This document shows positions 6,783 to 7,816 of a stretch of 7,816 nucleotides of DNA, piece by piece. This DNA comes from Roseovarius sp. (GTDB lineage Bacteria > Pseudomonadota > Alphaproteobacteria > Rhodobacterales > Rhodobacteraceae), in contig SLDH01000052.1 of assembly GCA_007125415.1 (NCBI GenBank), positions 1 through 7,816 on the forward strand. The letters run 5' to 3'. The notes beneath the pieces are model-generated. The model did not search any database, was not told the DNA's origin, and saw nothing but the letters and a program-made list of their open reading frames with translations. A program made the translations under genes and the position numbers. Position 1 is the stretch's first letter; each line of letters starts with the position of its first letter.

Positions 6783-6803
6783 GACTGGCCCTTCGCTGAT
6801 CCG

Positions 6804-6830
6804 ATGGTATGCGGGGGCATGCCATTTTTT
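6804..6830 (+). promoter_or_regulatory. Terminator-like dyad with T6 tract, 21 bases upstream of mcl2
   Basis: ATGGTATGC (6804-6812) and GCATGCCAT (6817-6825) are inverted copies across GGGG. All nine positions pair in plus-strand RNA (one U-G wobble), and TTTTTT follows at 6825-6830. On the plus strand this is the shape of an intrinsic terminator, yet no rightward gene ends here. On the minus strand it sits in the mcl2 leader or promoter and would read as an operator-like dyad preceded by an A6 tract. The structure is plain in the sequence; its role is open. Confidence 0.55.
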
Positions 6831-6868
6831 CCCGCCTTGGTTCAAGCCTTTTCGTGCCGCAGCGCAGC

Positions 6869-6880
6869 ATCACGGGTGAT
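6869..6880. repeat. ATCAC/GTGAT dyad in the mcl2 - exported protein gap
   Basis: ATCAC (6869-6873) and GTGAT (6876-6880) form a 5-bp inverted repeat with a two-base centre, followed by TTTC. It lies in the divergent intergenic region. A similar dyad (7316-7328) lies just past the exported-protein gene. Too short a loop for a good RNA hairpin, so a protein-binding site is the likelier reading, if it has a function at all. Confidence 0.3.
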
Positions 6881-6899
6881 TTTCGCACCGTCTCGCGCG

Positions 6900-6914
6900 T
6901 TAACCTTCTGTTGA
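6900..6914 (+). promoter_or_regulatory. CtrA-like site (TTAA-N7-TTGA)
   Basis: TTAA (6900-6903), seven bases, then TTGA (6911-6914) match the alphaproteobacterial CtrA consensus TTAA-N7-TTAA at seven of eight bases. It sits in the divergent region between mcl2 and the exported-protein gene. Such a match also occurs by chance, so this is only a candidate. Confidence 0.25.
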
Positions 6915-6981
6915 GGGGTCTGTGCCCAAGCTGGTCGTCATCCGACGGCAGGGGCCAAACCTAACCGAAAGGTCTGATACC

Positions 6982-7302
6982 ATGTTGCACCCTCTCTCGA
7001 CCGCTGCAGTGATCGCCACCTGCCTCACCGTCACGCTGACCCCCATGGCGGCCTCCACCCAATCCGTGAACTGCGCGCCCCGCGACGTGGTGGTGGAGCG
7101 GCTGGCCTCACGATATGGCGAAACGCGACAGTCCATGGGACTTGGGCCGAATAATGCAGTGATGGAGGTTTTCGCCTCGCCGGTCACCGGCTCCTGGACC
7201 ATCACCGTCACCACCGCGCGCGGCCTCACCTGCCTTCTCGCCAGCGGCCAGGCCTTCGAGCCCATTCAGGAGGCGTTGCCAAACACCGACACGGGCGCCT
7301 GA
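6982..7302 (+). CDS. Small exported protein of unknown function
   Basis: A 106-residue protein I do not recognise. Residues 1-24 form a Sec signal peptide (hydrophobic core STAAVIATCLTVTLTP, likely cleavage after MAA). The mature part has exactly two cysteines, C31 (NCAPRD) and C84 (LTCLLASG), suited to one disulfide, and the pattern VMEVFASPVTGSWTITVTTARGLTCL (60-85), which looks like a beta hairpin; no TM segment follows. It should be periplasmic. ATG 6982 is preceded by AAAGG nine bases upstream; a GTG at 6922 with its own GAGGGG is possible but would bury the signal peptide behind 20 polar residues. It lies between the divergent mcl2 operon and co-oriented mdh, 255 bases ahead of it. Confidence 0.82.
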   Translation: MLHPLSTAAVIATCLTVTLTPMAASTQSVNCAPRDVVVERLASRYGETRQSMGLGPNNAVMEVFASPVTGSWTITVTTARGLTCLLASGQAFEPIQEALPNTDTGA

Positions 7303-7314
7303 GCGGATTTGCAG

Positions 7315-7330
7315 AATCACCGCGTGATTT
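7315..7330 (+). terminator. Weak hairpin after the exported-protein gene
   Basis: AATCAC (7315-7320) pairs with GTGATT (7324-7329) across CGC, followed by TCTCC, beginning 13 bases past the stop codon. The 6-bp AU-rich stem and short T run make it at best a weak terminator. It also contains a GANTC site (GAATC, 7314-7318), the CcrM methylation sequence of alphaproteobacteria. Confidence 0.35.
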
Positions 7331-7392
7331 CTCCGCGCATGGCACAGACGTTTCAAGCACATGCCGGCCAGGCGGATTGGAATGACTTCTGA

Positions 7393-7816
<424 letters not shown>

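Noticed and set aside
6804..6823. Sigma54-like TGGCAT...GCA on the minus strand upstream of mcl2
   Set aside because: The GG to GC spacing is one base short of the -24/-12 rule and the -12 half is poor; the inverted repeat explains the bases better.
6922..6981. GTG start at 6922 for the exported protein, preceded by GAGGGG
   Set aside because: Would place 20 mostly polar residues before a clear signal peptide; the ATG at 6982 gives a normal exported protein.
7339..7392. 17-codon open frame (MAQTFQAHAG... ending WNDF) in the gap before mdh
   Set aside because: No ribosome binding site and no leader-peptide signature such as repeated regulatory codons.

Overview
The window is a GC-rich, tightly packed chromosomal segment that reads as core genome of an alphaproteobacterium of the Rhodobacterales (Roseobacter/Rhodobacter type). 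The main reasons are the gene order mesaconyl-CoA hydratase / DUF1737 / NnrU-like / malyl-CoA thioesterase next to mdh, the alphaproteobacterial protein pair TauE/SafE + TIGR02186, and the highly Rhodobacterales-like malate dehydrogenase N-terminus. Species cannot be named from the sequence alone. I see no tRNA, rRNA, insertion sequence, phage gene or CRISPR array.

Layout. (1) Bases 1-112 hold a strong intrinsic terminator facing right, probably closing a gene that lies left of the window. (2) Bases 113-1788, minus strand: a TauE/SafE membrane permease followed by a TIGR02186 membrane-anchored periplasmic protein, joined by a TGATG stop/start. (3) Bases 1898-3992, minus strand: universal stress protein, Nfu-type Fe-S carrier, TsaB (tRNA t6A synthesis) and a RimI-type acetyltransferase. 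The last three overlap one another by 11 bases at each junction, and a plausible sigma70 promoter sits in front of nfu. (4) Bases 4130-6782, minus strand: a four-gene operon in the order of transcription mcl2 - NnrU-like - DUF1737 - mch, with 2-6 base gaps and Shine-Dalgarno sequences embedded in the preceding gene, closed by a short hairpin terminator. (5) Bases 6982-7302, plus strand: a small exported protein of unknown function. (6) From 7558, plus strand: malate dehydrogenase, cut by the right edge.

How it fits together. Mch and Mcl2 are ethylmalonyl-CoA pathway enzymes: Mch makes beta-methylmalyl-CoA from mesaconyl-CoA, and Mcl2 hydrolyses (S)-malyl-CoA to malate. Malate then meets Mdh in the TCA cycle, so region 4 plus mdh is a C2/acetyl-CoA assimilation neighbourhood. 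Region 3 is housekeeping (Fe-S assembly, tRNA modification, protein acetylation). Region 2 is probably export or uptake of an organic or inorganic sulfur anion, with an accessory protein.

Nothing here is an obviously new defence or mobile system. The points most worth a second look are a terminator-like perfect-stem dyad with a T6 tract between mcl2 and its divergent neighbour, the two uncharacterised proteins built into the mcl2-mch operon, the TauE-TIGR02186 pair, and a pair of ATCAC/GTGAT dyads flanking the small exported protein.
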